Below are positions 42,939-45,946 of a DNA stretch of 45,946 bases, piece after piece (the stretch's first letter is position 1; each line of letters begins with the position of its first letter). The stretch covers positions 1 to 45,946 of the forward strand of contig WYBA01000472.1 in the NCBI GenBank assembly GCA_011526095.1, read 5' to 3'. Below the pieces are notes generated by a model that was given only the letters and a program-made list of their open reading frames with translations, ran no database searches and was not told the origin of the DNA. The translations under genes were made by a program, and so were the position numbers. Source of the stretch: Myxococcales bacterium. Its GTDB lineage: Bacteria > Myxococcota_A > Polyangia > Haliangiales > Haliangiaceae.

Positions 42939-42974
42939 ACTTCGGGGCGTCACTGTCAAGGAACGCCCGGATCG

Positions 42975-42990
42975 GCCGGACGAGTCCGGC
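42975..42990 (-). terminator. Hairpin GCCGGAC-GA-GTCCGGC downstream of the Crp/Fnr gene
   Basis: A perfect 7-bp stem starting 14 bp after the crp-like stop and before alr. There is no U-tract after it, so intrinsic termination is uncertain; it may be a simple 3'-end stabiliser. Confidence 0.35.
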
Positions 42991-43003
42991 GCGGAGGGCG
43001 CGG

Positions 43004-43777
<774 letters not shown>

Positions 43778-43812
43778 GAGCGGGACTCCTTGCCGGATGG
43801 GAGGACGGGTCC

Positions 43813-43818
43813 GGCGTA
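43813..43818 (-). promoter_or_regulatory. Possible -10 TACGCC for the Crp/Fnr gene
   Basis: TACGCC at 43818-43813 would give a leader of about 28 bases including AAGGAG. One base off the TAnCnT pattern seen elsewhere. Confidence 0.25.
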
Positions 43819-44033
43819 TGACCTCCGTGAAAGCAAGGGAGGTGCCTGGCGAGGGCCGATCTCCGCTTGCAACGATCTTCGTCACTTGCAGTGGCCCGCA
43901 GGTAGGACTCCCGTGACCCGCGCTTCACAATTCCGAGAACGACCCGGACTCGCATGTCGCGATCGTCACGCTTTTTTGCGGCGCGTCACGGCCGGCGGCA
44001 CGTGGGAGGCGCGGCGGAGGCGCCGGGGCGTGC
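43819..44033. other. Divergent regulatory region between crp-like gene and thiS
   Basis: The least GC-rich intergenic DNA in the window. It holds two CTTGCA hexamers (43866-43871 and 43885-43890), CGTGACCCGCGCTTCACA (half-site TCACA present, spacer too long for a standard Crp box) near 43911-43928, and CACGCTTTTTTGCGGCGCG with a T6 run near 43968-43986. No TPP riboswitch elements were found. Confidence 0.5.
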
Positions 44034-44039
44034 TAGCGT
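44031..44039 (+). promoter_or_regulatory. Extended -10 TGC-TAGCGT for thiS
   Basis: TAGCGT at 44034-44039 with TGC in front ends 11 bp before ATG 44051; the expected leader is 4-5 bases. Confidence 0.45.
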
Positions 44040-44050
44040 GCGCCGCGGAC

Positions 44051-44266
44051 ATGGCCACCGACACGATCCAGGTGATCGTCAACGGCGAACCCCGCGAGAT
44101 CGCCGCCGGAAGCACGGTCGCAGACCTCGTCACGGCGCTCGCGCTGGGCGACCGCCGCGTCGCGGTGGAGCGCAACCACGAGGTGGTGCCGAGGGCGAGC
44201 CACGCCCACACCGCGCTCGCCGCGGGCGACCGCCTCGAGGTCGTCACGTTCGTGGGTGGCGGCTAG
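44051..44266 (+). CDS. thiS: Sulfur carrier protein ThiS
   Basis: 71 residues, ubiquitin-like fold. Carries sulfur as a C-terminal thiocarboxylate for thiazole synthesis. The required Gly-Gly end is present (VVTFVGGG). Typical strands are IQVIVNGEPREI and RVAVERNHEVVPR. First gene of thiS-thiG-thiE; thiG begins 48 bp later. Confidence 0.95.
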   Translation: MATDTIQVIVNGEPREIAAGSTVADLVTALALGDRRVAVERNHEVVPRASHAHTALAAGDRLEVVTFVGGG

Positions 44267-44314
44267 CCCGCTGGTGTGGCCAACCACCCCCTACCCTGGG
44301 AGCACTCGACCCGC

Positions 44315-45118
44315 ATGAGCACCGCCGCCTCGACCACCACCGCGTCCACCGACGACACCTGGACGCTCGGCGACCGCACCTTCCGCTCGCGCATCATCGT
44401 CGGCACGGGCAAGTACGCCTCGCTCGACGAGACCCGCGCCGCGCTCGCGGCCTCCGGCGCCGAGATGGTCACCGTCGCGCTGCGCCGGGTCGACCTGACG
44501 TCGAAGGCGCCGACCGTCCTCGACGCGATCGATCGCGATCGCTACGTCCTGTTGCCCAACACCGCCGGCTGCTACACGCCGGACGAGGCGATCCGCACGC
44601 TGCACCTGGCGCGCGAGCTCGGCATGGACGACTTCGTCAAGCTCGAGGTGATCGGCGATCCGAAGACGCTGTTCCCGGACAACGCCGGCACCGTCGAGGC
44701 GGCGCGCCGCCTGGTCAAGGAGGGCTTCAAGGTCCTGCCCTACTGCGGCGACGACCTGGTGACGTGCAAGCGCCTGGCGGACGCCGGGTGCCTGGCGGTG
44801 ATGCCGCTCGCGGCGCCGATCGGCTCGGGGCTGGGTATCCGCAACCCGCACAACATCCGGCTGATCATCGAGAACGTCGACGTGCCGGTGATCGTCGACG
44901 CCGGGGTCGGCACGGCCTCCGACGCGGCGATCGCGATGGAGCTGGGGTGCACGGCCGTGCTGATGAACACCGGCATCGCCGCGGCGAAGCAGCCGGTGCT
45001 GATGGCCGAGGCGATGCGGCTCGCCGTCGACGGCGGGCGCAAGGCGTTCCTCGCCGGGCGGATGCCGGCGAAGTCGTACGCGAACGCGTCGTCGCCGACC
45101 GCGGGCCTGATCGAGTGA
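44315..45118 (+). CDS. thiG: Thiazole synthase ThiG
   Basis: 267 residues, a TIM-barrel enzyme that forms the thiamine thiazole phosphate from deoxyxylulose phosphate, ThiS thiocarboxylate and dehydroglycine. Diagnostic motifs are SRIIVGTGKY, LLPNTAGCYTPDEAI, FVKLEVIGDPKTLFPDN with the Schiff-base lysine, MPLAAPIGSGLGIRNP and VDAGVGTASDAAIAMELG. ATG 44315 is taken; GTG 44276 is an in-frame alternative adding 13 residues. The end overlaps thiE by GTGA. thiO/thiH and thiF are not in the window. Confidence 0.95.
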   Translation: MSTAASTTTASTDDTWTLGDRTFRSRIIVGTGKYASLDETRAALAASGAEMVTVALRRVDLTSKAPTVLDAIDRDRYVLLPNTAGCYTPDEAIRTLHLARELGMDDFVKLEVIGDPKTLFPDNAGTVEAARRLVKEGFKVLPYCGDDLVTCKRLADAGCLAVMPLAAPIGSGLGIRNPHNIRLIIENVDVPVIVDAGVGTASDAAIAMELGCTAVLMNTGIAAAKQPVLMAEAMRLAVDGGRKAFLAGRMPAKSYANASSPTAGLIE

Positions 45119-45756
45119 GCGCGGCGCGCGCGCGGCTCGCCGCGGCGCGGGTGTGCGCCGTCACCGACCGGCGGCTGCTCGGCGACGAGCCGTTCGAGGC
45201 GGCGCTCGACCGCGTGCTCGCCGCGGCGCCGCCCGGGCGGATCTGCGTCCAGCTGCGCGAGAAGGACCTCGACGGCGGCGCGCTGCTCGCGCTGGCGCGG
45301 CGCGCGCGCGCGGTGACCGCCCGGCACGACGCGGCCCTGCTGGTCAACGACCGGCTCGACGTCGCGCTCGCCGCCGACGCCGACGGGGTCCACCTGCCCG
45401 AGGCCGGGATGGACGTCGCCACGGCGCGCGCGATCGCGGCGCGCGCCGGCGCGGCGATCGTCGTCGGGTGCTCGCGCCACGACGTCGCGGGCGTGGTCGC
45501 CGCGGCGCGCGCCGGCGCGGACCTCGTCGTCCTGGGGCCGGTGTGGACGACGCCGAGCAAGCCGGGCCTGGCGATCGGCCTCGACGCGATCACGGACGCC
45601 ACCGCCCAGCTCGCCGCGGCGGGGTTGGCCGCCCGCGCCTGCGCGATCGGCGGGATCGAGGACGCGGCGCGCGCCGCGGCCGCCCGCGACGCGGGCGCGG
45701 CGCTGGTGGCGTGCATCCGCGCCGCCTGGCGCGGCGATGTCGCGACGCTGGTGTGA
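45115..45756 (+). CDS. thiE: Thiamine phosphate synthase ThiE
   Basis: 213 residues. Joins the pyrimidine and thiazole phosphates to thiamine phosphate. Motifs include VCAVTDRRLL, QLREKDLDGG, LLVNDRLDVALAADADGVHL, VGCSRHD, LGPVWTTPSKPG and AIGGIE, all in the expected order for this TIM barrel. GTG 45115 overlaps the thiG stop (GTGA). Last gene of the cluster. Confidence 0.93.
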   Translation: MSAARARLAAARVCAVTDRRLLGDEPFEAALDRVLAAAPPGRICVQLREKDLDGGALLALARRARAVTARHDAALLVNDRLDVALAADADGVHLPEAGMDVATARAIAARAGAAIVVGCSRHDVAGVVAAARAGADLVVLGPVWTTPSKPGLAIGLDAITDATAQLAAAGLAARACAIGGIEDAARAAAARDAGAALVACIRAAWRGDVATLV

Positions 45757-45946
45757 CCGAGCGCCGTCAGGCCGCTGTGCGGCGCGGTTCGAGCGAGCCC
45801 TCCGGCCGACACGTAGTGAGCGCGTCGGAGGACGTCTGGGCGGGGTGGGTCCCGACGAGCTCTGCTCGTCGGGCGGGGCGGCGAGCCCCGTGTGATCGAG
45901 GCGACGTGCCGTGCCGGAGCAGAATGCGACGGTCACGGCACTAGCG
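45757..45946. other. Gene-free end of the window
   Basis: 190 bp downstream of thiE. It contains GGCCGACACGTAGTGAGCGCGTCGGAGGAC, a diverged relative of the REP family (45805-45834), and the double hairpin at 45851-45890. No coding frame was recognised. Confidence 0.5.
45851..45890. terminator. Two adjacent hairpins downstream of thiE
   Basis: CCCGACGAGC-TCT-GCTCGTCGGG (45851-45873) is a perfect 10-bp stem with a 3-base loop, followed directly by CGGGGC-GGCGA-GCCCCG (45874-45890). There is no U-tract, so they are terminator-like structures or part of the REP family. Confidence 0.45.

Noticed and set aside
43911..43928. Crp binding box between the crp-like gene and thiS
   Set aside because: CGTGA and TCACA half-sites are present, but the spacer is 8 bp instead of 6, so it is not a standard site.
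43885..44050. TPP riboswitch upstream of thiS
   Set aside because: None of the conserved blocks (CTGAGA, ACCTGA, GNNAATNCC-type) are present, and a -10 element lies 11 bp from the start, leaving no room for an aptamer.

Overview
The window is very GC-rich (roughly 70% or more by eye) and densely packed. Its gene content fits a member of the Myxococcota, most like the Haliangium/Kofleriaceae side of the phylum: two Hanks-type Ser/Thr kinases with large accessory domains, many secreted lipoproteins with low-complexity linkers, a copper monooxygenase-like lipoprotein, a group II PLP decarboxylase, a Crp/Fnr regulator and a gamma-type MCE lipid transporter. The lineage is inferred from gene content and base composition only. 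The first 120 bases are poly-C junk that looks like a failed contig end.

Layout. 1-246: artefactual end plus a REP-like repeat. 247-4341: a kinase/ATPase gene divergent from rnc (RNase III). 4347-7566: a DUF6178-like protein divergent from a PLP decarboxylase. 7560-11142: copper monooxygenase-like lipoprotein, TrmA/RlmD-type RNA methyltransferase, and divergent mnmA. 11158-12829: a small membrane protein, a lipoprotein, tRNA-Leu(UAA) and a His-rich mini-lipoprotein. 12830-13389: a 560-bp gene-free block of hexamer repeats, REP elements and a long hairpin. 13390-18794: two operons (PEGA kinase plus alpha/beta hydrolase; 4-TM protein plus large alpha-barrel-like protein). 18828-27997: a run of secreted proteins (papain/transglutaminase-like, metzincin-like protease, Ig/PPC lipoprotein, carboxypeptidase-regulatory repeat protein). 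28098-29723: YbjN-like, Sm-like and histidine phosphatase genes. 29730-31716: three tandem, overlapping paralogues with six conserved cysteines. 31777-35929: M61 peptidase, His/Met-repeat lipoprotein with a CcmI-like domain, radical SAM protein. 36062-36921: poly-Gly lipoprotein and a second hexamer/REP block. 36922-42938: an overlapping operon alr-mlaE-mlaF-mlaD-sulfatase. 43004-45756: Crp/Fnr regulator and divergent thiS-thiG-thiE.

Two things stand out beyond ordinary annotation. First, many genes carry a short AT-containing hexamer (TAnnnT, often with TGn in front) ending only 5-11 bp upstream of the start codon, as expected for leaderless transcripts. This decides several otherwise ambiguous starts. 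Second, a composite repeat (a (CGTCTC)n array of almost identical length, followed by a CCGCTCGTCCTGAGC / GCCGAGCGCCAGCGAGGC REP-like module) occurs twice between genes. The same hexamer has also become a Ser-Pro linker inside a coding gene. Many adjacent genes overlap by a GTGA tetranucleotide, pointing to translational coupling. I saw no clear defence system, prophage, IS element or CRISPR array.
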